In this document: one piece after another, positions 26,760-34,473 of the stretch
How the letters are laid out: each line of letters starts with the position of its first letter
Numbering within the stretch: the stretch's first letter is position 1
Translations under genes and position numbers: made by a program
The notes under the pieces: model-generated
What the model was told of the DNA's origin: nothing
What the model saw: the letters and a program-made list of their open reading frames with translations, nothing else
Databases searched by the model: none
Assembly: GCA_019636385.1 (NCBI GenBank)
Contig: JAHBXT010000007.1
Coordinates: 124,001-188,000, forward strand
Direction of reading: 5' to 3'
From: Pirellulaceae bacterium
GTDB lineage: Bacteria; Planctomycetota; Planctomycetia; Pirellulales; Pirellulaceae
DNA length: 64,000 nt

Positions 26760-28259
26760 TTAAAAATCCAGTTGGCAGCGAACGCCGAAGGCACTGGCTT
26801 GTGATGCCATGAGGGCGTTAGACTGGATAACCCCGTTGCGGATGGGCCGCGCTTCGGCCCAAGAGTGAATGTAGTTGAATACGCATTTGCAGTAGGGATT
26901 CACATACCAATTCAATCCAGCAGTCATATTCTGCATGAGCCCGCCGGTAATTCCTCGATTGTTCAAGTCCAAATAGGACCAGCGTGCGGCCAGCTCCCAG
27001 GCTCCACAACCTCCGCATCGAGAGACGCTATTTCGCGGCAACACACGGTCGATAGCTCCGGCTTTGCGATCGTATGGGCGATGTTCGCCGGTCAAGAACC
27101 AACCGACTTGCGAGTAGGCACCGTTAAAAAACGCATCTCCGCTGGCGGCAGTATTCACAAAGCAGCCCATTGCCTCGGATTGCCATGACAACGGTCCACG
27201 TACCCACAACGACTCAATGCCCAGTGTCTGCGTCAACTCGATATTGGTCAATGTGCCGGTATCCACAAAGAACGGGGTGCCATTGGCAACATCGGGTACC
27301 GGTTGGCCGCTGGTGCCTATTGGACTTACTGAAGGTACAACAAACTCGCCGACGAAGATTTCCGGGATACTCCGAAATCGAACCCGGTCGTTGGGCGGTG
27401 AATTCAGAACATATGCCGTTCCCAAATGCAAATAATCGGCTCCTTGAGAACCGTGCCACAGCAAGTGCGTCAGCCGAGTCGCCATGCCGTTGCCACCGTT
27501 GGAGCTGAGCGATCCGCCAAACTGGTCCTGGCCAGTGCGAAAGTAGGATGTCGCCCAGGTCCAGTTCAAGTCCTGAGAGTGGTCATAGAACCCGACGCCG
27601 ATATGCCGGAAAGGTACGAAGGCTTGAAAGGTCGAGGAGCGTTCCATGAATGTTGTGTAGCGGAAGCTGCTTACGGTCTCTAAGCCGAAGGGTTGCTTCC
27701 ACTGGCCAACGCGCACTGTACCCAGCGGTCCCGCATCCTTGAAATCCGCCCATACATCGGTAAACGTTGGCCGGCCAAAGAATCCAAAATCCATTTGCAA
27801 GAAGTAGTCCATGCGATCTGAGACAGCGCCCTTGGCGCTCAGTCGAGCGCGACGAAAGTCTGCGCCGTTCTCAATGCGCCCGTACGTCAACCGACTAGCG
27901 TCATCCTGGTCAAACGACACCGCGTCAGCTTGAAACACGCCATTAATTGTGATGTTGGGCAGCTTTTTATTGTCCGCCTCGGCTTTAGACTTGGCGTCGG
28001 CCAGTTTTTTTAATTCGCCTTGCGTCTCGGCGTGCAGCCTTTCCAACGCTTTGACGCGACTGTCTATATCCTGAACCGTGCCTGAATCCTCCGTACCTGT
28101 TGCCAGTTTCGATACCAAATTTGTCTGCTGGTCAATTGCTGCGGGAAAATCTACGGACAGCTGTGTATCGGGAACGGAAAACACAAGTTGGCCGGACGCT
28201 AATTGTCCGCTTAACAGGCAGAGCAGTAGGGCAACCACTGCGCGGTAAAATGTGAGCAT
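26760..28259 (-). CDS. Phosphate-selective-porin-type (OprO/OprP) outer membrane protein
   Basis: From the ATG at 28259 the protein has 499 residues. This start is chosen because it begins directly with a signal peptide (MLTFYRAVVALLLCLLSGQ, cleavage near ASG-Q). A coiled-coil segment follows (about residues 65-100, VKALERLHAETQGELKKLAD). The rest alternates amphipathic strands as in porin O/P: GRIENGADFRRARLSAKGAV, YFLQMDFGFFG, RVGQWKQPFGLE and 'FMERSSTFQAFVPFRHIGVG'. It ends with aromatic Phe (QLDF), typical of outer-membrane barrels. The transported ion cannot be named from sequence. Two Cys-containing loops (SRCGGCGAWE, NPYCKCVF) are noteworthy. Confidence 0.85.
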   Translation of the reverse strand: MLTFYRAVVALLLCLLSGQLASGQLVFSVPDTQLSVDFPAAIDQQTNLVSKLATGTEDSGTVQDIDSRVKALERLHAETQGELKKLADAKSKAEADNKKLPNITINGVFQADAVSFDQDDASRLTYGRIENGADFRRARLSAKGAVSDRMDYFLQMDFGFFGRPTFTDVWADFKDAGPLGTVRVGQWKQPFGLETVSSFRYTTFMERSSTFQAFVPFRHIGVGFYDHSQDLNWTWATSYFRTGQDQFGGSLSSNGGNGMATRLTHLLWHGSQGADYLHLGTAYVLNSPPNDRVRFRSIPEIFVGEFVVPSVSPIGTSGQPVPDVANGTPFFVDTGTLTNIELTQTLGIESLWVRGPLSWQSEAMGCFVNTAASGDAFFNGAYSQVGWFLTGEHRPYDRKAGAIDRVLPRNSVSRCGGCGAWELAARWSYLDLNNRGITGGLMQNMTAGLNWYVNPYCKCVFNYIHSWAEARPIRNGVIQSNALMASQASAFGVRCQLDF

Positions 28260-28543
28260 ATTGGCAAGTCCCGCACACGTCCTATTGCAATTGGCATCAG
28301 CAAATACGATATGCTTGCCTTGCGCTTCGATGTCTGCTAAGAGTCTCAACAAACTGAAGCTCTAGGTCGGATCGGAATCCGTCGCGCCCTTAAATCAGTA
28401 CATTCGGTTCAGCCGCTTCATTCTTCGCAGCTTGCTGCATCGCGATCACGCTCTGCCGCACTACCTGGAACCGTGCGTTCCTCAGTGGGCAAGAACCTGT
28501 TAGTGCTATCATTGGATGAACCGAATCGGCCTAATTGAATGGA

Positions 28544-28644
28544 TTCGTCCCAGAGGGACAAGTACCCACTTCGTCCCTACGGGACGATTGTTGTCCTGCA
28601 CGTGGCACACTTGCGACTACCAATATTCTGTCCCTACAGGACTA
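28544..28644. repeat. Three short palindromic repeats, consensus TTCGTCCCtACGGGACGA
   Basis: Copies at 28544-28561 (TTCGTCCCAGAGGGACAA), 28570-28587 (TTCGTCCCTACGGGACGA) and 28626-28644 (TTCTGTCCCTACAGGACTA) share a GTCCC-N3-GGGAC palindrome. The third differs at paired positions that keep the hairpin. They lie upstream of the porin, in a gap from 28260 to 28879 with no gene. Confidence 0.7.
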
Positions 28645-28820
28645 TTCTTCGGTAGCTGTTTGTAACCCCAAGGACTTATCCTCGCTTCCAATCGAAAGAG
28701 ACGATGGTTGTAGATAGCAACGAGGCGAAAACTGGCAGCTTCGTTTTGCGAAAAAGAAGGCGAAAAAGAAGGATTGTGCACAGAGGCAAGCGGCCGTTGA
28801 GAATAGACCGTGACTGTCTT

Positions 28821-28860
28821 TGCCAGACGTTGGGTCTCTAGCAAGTTTACCGTCTGGCGA
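28821..28860. repeat. Degenerate second copy of the GCCAGACG...CGTCTGGC palindrome
   Basis: The arms GCCAGACG (28822-28829) and CGTCTGGC (28851-28858) match the outer part of the perfect palindrome at 26692-26736. The spacer shares TCTAGC, and CGACG follows in both. It lies just after the moaA stop. The two copies bracket the porin gene and the palindromic triplet. Confidence 0.65.
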
Positions 28861-28879
28861 CGCTAGTTCGGCCGCTCGC

Positions 28880-30004
28880 CTAGCCGCCAATCTGATACAT
28901 CGCCCGCTCTGGGGGATGAAAGTCGAGGTCATGAACTCCGTGAGCTGCGGCTTTAGCGGCGACGCAGTCTCGAATAATCTGAACGACTTGCTGCTGAGCT
29001 GCGCTGTATGCTAGTGGCAACGACGAAGCAGCGGCAGAAGTGTTGGTATGCTCGAACTGCGCGGAATTCCATTGTTGCGACAAATGCGCTAGCTCTAGCA
29101 GTTGCGGCGCAACGTCCCATTCTTGCTTGCCAAATAGACAGTTGCGAATCTTGCCATCGGAGGTGATGCGCAGCCGATCACAATTACCGCAAAAGGGTCG
29201 GGTTACGGAGTCGATAAAGCCGACTGCGGTACCATCGCAGAACACATAATCGGTAGAAGGCTGAGCGCTGTCAGGTCGCGGCTTGATTGTCAACGGTCCA
29301 AAATGCCGCACCAACCGCTGGCGCAGTTCGTCGCCGGAGACCATGCGCTGCTGACTCCACGCGCGCTGACCATCTAACGGCATGAATTCTATGAAGCGAA
29401 TCACCACACCGCGCTGTCTGGCAAACGACACCAAGTCGACCACATCATCTAAATTAACATCGCGAAGCACGAGCGCGTTCAATCGCAGCTCGACGCCGGG
29501 CTGGGCGAGTACCGCTTCGATGCCTTCCAGTACACGGTGCAATCCGGCTCGGCGGCTGAGTCGTTGAAACGACTCTTCGGACAGCGTATCCAGGCTGATG
29601 TTGACACGAGATAGACCGGCACTCACCAACTGCGGCAATTGCTCAGCCAAAAACATGCCGTTGGTCGTCAAAGCCACTTCCTGCACGCCGCGAATAGGTA
29701 CCAGCAGCTCGATCAACTTATACAGATCGGGACGCATCAATGGTTCGCCACCGGTCAGCCGATAGTGAGTCACACCCAGCGAAGCAGTCACACGCACGAA
29801 TTCAGCCAGCTGACCAAAGGACAAATGTCGCTCGCTGGGCATGAACGGAACCTTGCCATCCGGCATGCAGTATTGACAGCGGATGTTACAGACGTCGGTT
29901 ACGCTGACGCGCAACGATCGGTGTGCGCGCTGGAACCGATCTACCAATGGCAATTCGCGTTGCACATCATCTCGTATGCGCTCGGGGGTCATGGAACTGA
30001 TCAT
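28880..30004 (-). CDS. moaA: GTP 3',8-cyclase MoaA
   Basis: MoaA is the radical-SAM enzyme that starts molybdenum cofactor synthesis by converting GTP to 3',8-cyclo-GTP. The SAM cluster motif CxxxCxxC is CNIRCQYC. The second cluster near the C-terminus is built from CGNCDRLRITSDGKIRNCLF. 'YRLTGGEPLMRPDL' is the SAM-binding GGEP motif, and the protein ends in the conserved Gly-Gly tail (MYQIGG). The start at 30004 overlaps the moaE stop as ATGA; a start 12 codons upstream is open but would overlap moaE by 40 nt. This gives 374 residues. The insertion before the last 45 residues (Ser/Ala/Gln-rich) is longer than usual. Confidence 0.95.
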   Translation of the reverse strand: MISSMTPERIRDDVQRELPLVDRFQRAHRSLRVSVTDVCNIRCQYCMPDGKVPFMPSERHLSFGQLAEFVRVTASLGVTHYRLTGGEPLMRPDLYKLIELLVPIRGVQEVALTTNGMFLAEQLPQLVSAGLSRVNISLDTLSEESFQRLSRRAGLHRVLEGIEAVLAQPGVELRLNALVLRDVNLDDVVDLVSFARQRGVVIRFIEFMPLDGQRAWSQQRMVSGDELRQRLVRHFGPLTIKPRPDSAQPSTDYVFCDGTAVGFIDSVTRPFCGNCDRLRITSDGKIRNCLFGKQEWDVAPQLLELAHLSQQWNSAQFEHTNTSAAASSLPLAYSAAQQQVVQIIRDCVAAKAAAHGVHDLDFHPPERAMYQIGG

Positions 30005-30480
30005 TTCGAACTGTTTGCATTTTGGGCAGGATGTACCCACCGGGACGGACCGTCTACATAATGTTCCTGCTTCCAGATCGGCACATCGAGTTTAATTGAG
30101 TCGATCAACCACTGGGCGGCCTGAAATGCGGCCTGGCGGTGGGGACTACTGACGGCGATGACCACGCTGGCCTCCTGAGGCAGGACCTTACCTAGGCGAT
30201 GCACGATGGCGACGCCTCGTAACGGCCAGCGTTGCCGGGCCTGGTGGACCAAGCGCTCCAATTGAGCCAGTGCCATTTCCGAGTAAGCTTCGTAGAATAG
30301 AAACTCGGTCTCAAGTCGCCCTTCTGCAGTCGGATCAGAAGTACCGCTTTGCCTGAAGTCTGCCGCTGCGGTCCAGCGCCGTGTCGTACCCACAAATAGA
30401 ACCTCACCACCGGCTTCATCGTGGGCCACATGTTGCAGCACACGCTGCGAATCGATGGGGGAATTGGTTAGTTCAATCAT
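30001..30480 (-). CDS. moaE: Molybdopterin synthase catalytic subunit MoaE
   Basis: MoaE combines with thiocarboxylated MoaD to insert the dithiolene sulfurs of molybdopterin. Motifs visible are GGEVLFVGTTR, EAYSEMALAQL, 'VAIVHRLGKV' and the catalytic-Lys region KLDVPIWKQEHY. A 20-residue insertion (WTAAADFRQSGTSDPTAEGR) after the first strand replaces the usual short RxxN loop. The ATG at 30480 is preferred; a TTG three codons upstream is possible. It lies 12 nt after the moaD stop and overlaps moaA by ATGA, so the order of transcription is moaD-moaE-moaA. Confidence 0.93.
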   Translation of the reverse strand: MIELTNSPIDSQRVLQHVAHDEAGGEVLFVGTTRRWTAAADFRQSGTSDPTAEGRLETEFLFYEAYSEMALAQLERLVHQARQRWPLRGVAIVHRLGKVLPQEASVVIAVSSPHRQAAFQAAQWLIDSIKLDVPIWKQEHYVDGPSRWVHPAQNANSSK

Positions 30481-30492
30481 GTGACTCAACCA

Positions 30493-30801
30493 TTAGCCAC
30501 CGCTGACGGGCGGGATGAGCGCGACGGTTTGTTCTGACTGGACTGGATACTGAGCGCTCACGAATTCATTTCCCACCGCCCAGCGCGACTGCTGGACAAT
30601 ACCGCGCAGTTGGGGAAACTCATTGCACAATTGACGACCTATCTGATCGATATCTGTGATGGAAGCTTCCGGCCTACAGAGCGCACGCAGCTGAACGCTA
30701 CTCGTACCCGCCAACTGGGCAGCCGCCGCAAACAGTCGCACTTGCACGGTTATTGTTGGATTGGACGCCTGCGACTGGGCAGCGAGATCAACAGCGCTCA
30801 T
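30493..30801 (-). CDS. moaD: Molybdopterin synthase sulfur-carrier subunit MoaD
   Basis: MoaD is the ubiquitin-like small subunit of molybdopterin synthase, adenylated and thiocarboxylated at its C-terminal glycine. The 102-residue protein has the beta-grasp start ITVQVRLFAAAAQLAG, the 'EFPQLRGIV' helix-turn, and ends VALIPPVSGG, the invariant Gly-Gly tail. The N-terminal 16 residues are an extension not found in short MoaD proteins; an internal start is not obvious. It leads the three-gene moa cluster; moaB and moaC are not in the window. Confidence 0.9.
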   Translation of the reverse strand: MSAVDLAAQSQASNPTITVQVRLFAAAAQLAGTSSVQLRALCRPEASITDIDQIGRQLCNEFPQLRGIVQQSRWAVGNEFVSAQYPVQSEQTVALIPPVSGG

Positions 30802-30848
30802 GCGACAAGCCTCGTCCGACGGCCGAAATAATCAAAACTTAGTGGCTG

Positions 30849-33800
30849 CTAGTTTACTCTCATGCCATCGTTTCGAGAAGTGAACCAAGCAGCCAACTGC
30901 GGCATACTGCCATACGAATAGGCTAACAAAGCCACTGGATGCACCGTTGGCTTGCTGGTGGCTAGCTCCATTTGCATTTTGCAGGCCACACATTCGGTCG
31001 AGCCCAACTGGGCAGTGGTTTCTCTCATGCGACTGATCAGATTCCACCCAACGCGAATACTGGTTCGAAAATTCTTGCGTTGTAGCCCGAAGGTACCGGC
31101 CATACCGCTGCAGCCAGCATCGGCCTGGTCAATTTGCAAACCGGGAATGAGTTGCATCAGCCGCAGCGCGGGTTGATGAGGATACAGCGCACGAGCATGG
31201 CAAGGCTCATGGTAGATAATCGACAAATTGACGGGACGCAGATCCAATTCCAATTCATTGCGCTGATGCATGGCCCACAAATAGGCGGACGCTTCGTAAC
31301 AGTTTTCGGCAATCAATTGCGTATCTTCGCTATCCTGCAAGTAACGATATTCTTGCTGGAAGCAAAGAGCTGCTGTCGGTTCGAGCGTCACGATGTCATA
31401 ACCCATGCGCACACCCTCAGCCAGAATCTTGATGTTGTTCTTGATGTGCTTGCGAGCGCGCTGCACATCACCGGACGAGATCATGGCCATAAACGAGGGC
31501 GACTGACTGGTAGGCACGTACACATTCACATTCTGATGCCGCATGACCTCAACTAAGGCGCGTCCCAAAAGCGGATTGTGCCAGTTAGCATATTGATCGA
31601 CAAAGAATAGTACCTTGCGACCACTAGCGCGATCGGGCCGATTCAGTTTTTCTCGCGCTGCCCAACTGAGAAATGTCTTGCGCGCCACCTTGGGCAGTTT
31701 GCGTGCCTGAGCGACACCAAATGTCTTTTCCAGCAGCCAGCGCATGAGCGGACTGCCAATGGCCCAATTGGCAGTCCTCGGAAAGCGGCTGCCGATTGCT
31801 GAAATGAGATCGGTACGATTGATCATTCGGTCTTTGAGAGTCAAACCATGACTGGCGACATGCTGTGCCTTGGCTTCTTGAACGAGCTTAGGAATATTTA
31901 CATTGGCAGGACATTCCGTGCGACACTGATGACAGTTGAAGCACAGGTCGCTGATATTTTTTAACTCCTCGCTCTCCAGCAATTCTGCATCCAACGTGCC
32001 GGTTAAAATTCCTCGCATTAAATTCGCTTTGGCGCGCGGCGAGGCCTCTTCGCCTTTGTGCACTCGAAACATGGGGCACATGCGTTCCGAAGCAGCACTC
32101 GTCCGACAACGGCCACAGCCATTGCAACTGCGGGATGTATAGGCCAGTGATTCCTGCTGGTTCCAGTGGAGCAGGACCGGTAACTCAACTCGCTCAATCG
32201 CCATGTGATCACCGTCGACCACCGGCAATCTGTCCTCCCACGGCAGTTTGGCCATATCTGCCGGCGACAACTGTTCGGCCACATGCTGTTCCGACCCCAG
32301 CAGGGCTTCCGCAGCATCCAAAGAGTTTCCAAGGGGTGACAATTCCTTGCCGGCTTCAATGGCGGGTGATTGGTAGTGGTGACTGGGCACTGGCCGCAGG
32401 TGTTCCGTGACTTTTGGCGGAGTCGGACTGAGGAACTTTCCAGGATTTAGAATTCCGTGCGGATCGAACAACTGTCGCAGGCGTCGGAACAGTTCCAGTC
32501 GCGGCCCAAGCTGCTTTTCTGCCCAGGCTGCCCGACTGAGGCCCATGGCATGCTGCCCACAGACTACGCCCTCGAACTCAAACACTTTGGCATATAGCGC
32601 CTCACACAGTCGACTAAGTCGCAGCTGATGTTGCTTATCAGCCAGATCGAAGAAGGGCCGTACGTCGACATGCCCGTGCAAAGCGTGTGCGAATAGCGTC
32701 GATGTAACTCGCTCGGTCTTGAAAATGTTCTGAACTTCAACGAGGAATTCGGGCAATCGCCTGGGCGGAATCAAGATGTCGTCCAACAGCGGTAGCGGCC
32801 GCAAATTGCCTTTGAGTCGGTACAGTCGAGGAATCACTCGTCGAGCCAATCGCCACAACATGCCACGTTCGATCGGATCGGTGGTCAGTCGATGCGAAAC
32901 AATCGGCCTTCCACCATGCTGCATGCCCTGCAGTATTCGCGTCAATTGACTGCGGACCCAAGCCGGATCGTCGCCCTGCATTTCGACCAGCAACATTGCT
33001 TCGGCACCGCGTGGAACGATAGCAGCATAAACCTGTTCGGACTCGCGAGCAATTTCCAGCAAGCGCCGATCCATCAAATCACAGGCGCTGAGCTGTTCTT
33101 TCTGCAGCTCCACGGCGGCTTTGGCAGCCTGCTCTAAACGAGCAAAGAACAGCAACATCAGACCACGAACGTGCGGGATGGGTTCGAGTCGTAAGGTGGC
33201 CTCGGTAATCAACCCCAGCGTTCCCTCGGAACCTGCAATCAATCTGGCCAAATTGACTCGATCGCCATCCAGTACCTTTTCGATACGATACCCGCAACCA
33301 CGGGCTACCTCACCCCAGGGTGGGCGCATGATGAGCGCCGCGTTTTGCTGAAGCATCAAACCGACTTGCTGGGCCAGTTCCCCCTGTCGTGTCGGCGCGG
33401 CCTGTTCCGCGATCCACTCGTGCTGAGCAAGTTCCAATACTTCACCATTGGAAAGCACGACTTGTAAACTTTGGACACTGTCGCCGGTCGAGCCATATCG
33501 TGGAGAATGGCTGCCGGCAGCGTCCACGGCAATCATACTGCCAATCGCGGAAACACTGCGCGTGACCGGATCTGGACCAAACAACATCCCAAAGCGTTGC
33601 AAATGCCGATTGAGGTCAGCTTGAACCACACCGCTCTGTACTCGGACATAGTTCTGCTGAGGTGCATGGATGCGTCGCAAATAGCGTGAGAAATCGACGA
33701 TAATGCCGCGTCCCAGTGACTGCCCTGCTAGCCCGCTGCCTCCCCCGCGCGGAAACACTGGAATTTCGCGCTCCGAGCAATACTTTAGTAGTTCGGAAAC

Positions 33801-33956
33801 ATCGTTCACGCTACGCGGGCGAACCACGCCCAACGGTTGAATCTCGTGAATACTGGCATCGCTGGCATACAACTGCTGAAAAATCGGCGCGAAGTGTACG
33901 TCGCCGGTCAAGATTCCACGCAAATCGGCTTGCAGTCGCGACCCATCCAGCTCCAT
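30849..33956 (-). CDS. FAD-linked oxidase/Fe-S protein fusion (GlcD-GlcF type, D-lactate dehydrogenase-like)
   Basis: This fusion of 1035 residues oxidises a 2-hydroxy acid and passes electrons through Fe-S clusters to the respiratory chain, as in Dld-II and glycolate oxidase. The N-terminal half has the PCMH FAD-binding fold (PVFPRGGGSGLAGQS; GRGIIVDFSR; GSEGTLGLITEATLRL) and the GlcD C-terminal domain. From about residue 600 come two ferredoxin-like clusters (CNGCGRCRTSAASERMCP and CFNCHQCRTECPANVNIP), followed by CCG-type domains (YHEPCHARALYP; DAGCSGMAGTFG; ECVACKMQMELA). The ATG at 33956 is used in preference to an adjacent TTG. Substrate (D-lactate, glycolate or 2-hydroxyglutarate) is not decided by sequence. 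A small TPR gene lies 11 nt upstream. Confidence 0.9.
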   Translation of the reverse strand: MELDGSRLQADLRGILTGDVHFAPIFQQLYASDASIHEIQPLGVVRPRSVNDVSELLKYCSEREIPVFPRGGGSGLAGQSLGRGIIVDFSRYLRRIHAPQQNYVRVQSGVVQADLNRHLQRFGMLFGPDPVTRSVSAIGSMIAVDAAGSHSPRYGSTGDSVQSLQVVLSNGEVLELAQHEWIAEQAAPTRQGELAQQVGLMLQQNAALIMRPPWGEVARGCGYRIEKVLDGDRVNLARLIAGSEGTLGLITEATLRLEPIPHVRGLMLLFFARLEQAAKAAVELQKEQLSACDLMDRRLLEIARESEQVYAAIVPRGAEAMLLVEMQGDDPAWVRSQLTRILQGMQHGGRPIVSHRLTTDPIERGMLWRLARRVIPRLYRLKGNLRPLPLLDDILIPPRRLPEFLVEVQNIFKTERVTSTLFAHALHGHVDVRPFFDLADKQHQLRLSRLCEALYAKVFEFEGVVCGQHAMGLSRAAWAEKQLGPRLELFRRLRQLFDPHGILNPGKFLSPTPPKVTEHLRPVPSHHYQSPAIEAGKELSPLGNSLDAAEALLGSEQHVAEQLSPADMAKLPWEDRLPVVDGDHMAIERVELPVLLHWNQQESLAYTSRSCNGCGRCRTSAASERMCPMFRVHKGEEASPRAKANLMRGILTGTLDAELLESEELKNISDLCFNCHQCRTECPANVNIPKLVQEAKAQHVASHGLTLKDRMINRTDLISAIGSRFPRTANWAIGSPLMRWLLEKTFGVAQARKLPKVARKTFLSWAAREKLNRPDRASGRKVLFFVDQYANWHNPLLGRALVEVMRHQNVNVYVPTSQSPSFMAMISSGDVQRARKHIKNNIKILAEGVRMGYDIVTLEPTAALCFQQEYRYLQDSEDTQLIAENCYEASAYLWAMHQRNELELDLRPVNLSIIYHEPCHARALYPHQPALRLMQLIPGLQIDQADAGCSGMAGTFGLQRKNFRTSIRVGWNLISRMRETTAQLGSTECVACKMQMELATSKPTVHPVALLAYSYGSMPQLAAWFTSRNDGMRVN

Positions 33957-33967
33957 CAATCGCCTCG

Positions 33968-34294
33968 CTACTCGCCCAGCTCACCTAGCTGCGACAACAA
34001 GTCACTCATTTCTGCAGCCGCATGCAAATCGCCGACTTGTCGCGCGATGTCAATTCCATCGCGCAACCAAGCTCGTGCGTGGCTGATCTCATTGTGCCCG
34101 ATCAACATTTGGGCCGCGCGAAAATACGACGGTACGTGCGGTGGCTGCTCATGAGCCAACTGACTGTGAATGTCCAAAGCCTGCTGGAACTCACCGGCCT
34201 TATCTAGCTCCATCGCCAATGCATACCGCAAAAACACATCCTGCGGTTCAGCCTCCAGCATGGTCAATATTTTTTCGCGGCGTGATTCTGGCAT
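33968..34294 (-). CDS. Small TPR protein
   Basis: The 108-residue protein has three TPR-like helix pairs: 'DVFLRYALAMELDKAGEFQQA', 'PPHVPSYFRAAQMLIGHNEI' and 'ARAWLRDGIDIARQVGDLHAA'. There is no signal peptide. The ATG at 34294 is used; a TTG two codons upstream is the only alternative. It is co-directional with and 11 nt before the fusion dehydrogenase, so it may be co-expressed and could bind it, but this is inference. Confidence 0.8.
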   Translation of the reverse strand: MPESRREKILTMLEAEPQDVFLRYALAMELDKAGEFQQALDIHSQLAHEQPPHVPSYFRAAQMLIGHNEISHARAWLRDGIDIARQVGDLHAAAEMSDLLSQLGELGE

Positions 34295-34473
34295 GTGCAA
34301 TCATTGTACTTTGCAAATGGACGGATTGTGGGTTCGGGCAAGTCGACCTAAGTATCATAACCGCCCAGGCTGAGAAGGCACTACCGCAACTGCGCGCGTG
34401 ATGCCTGCAAATAGCTGATTAGCGGCGAAAACCAGCAGTGCGAGGCACATTTGAAGAATCAGCCTATGGCTTA

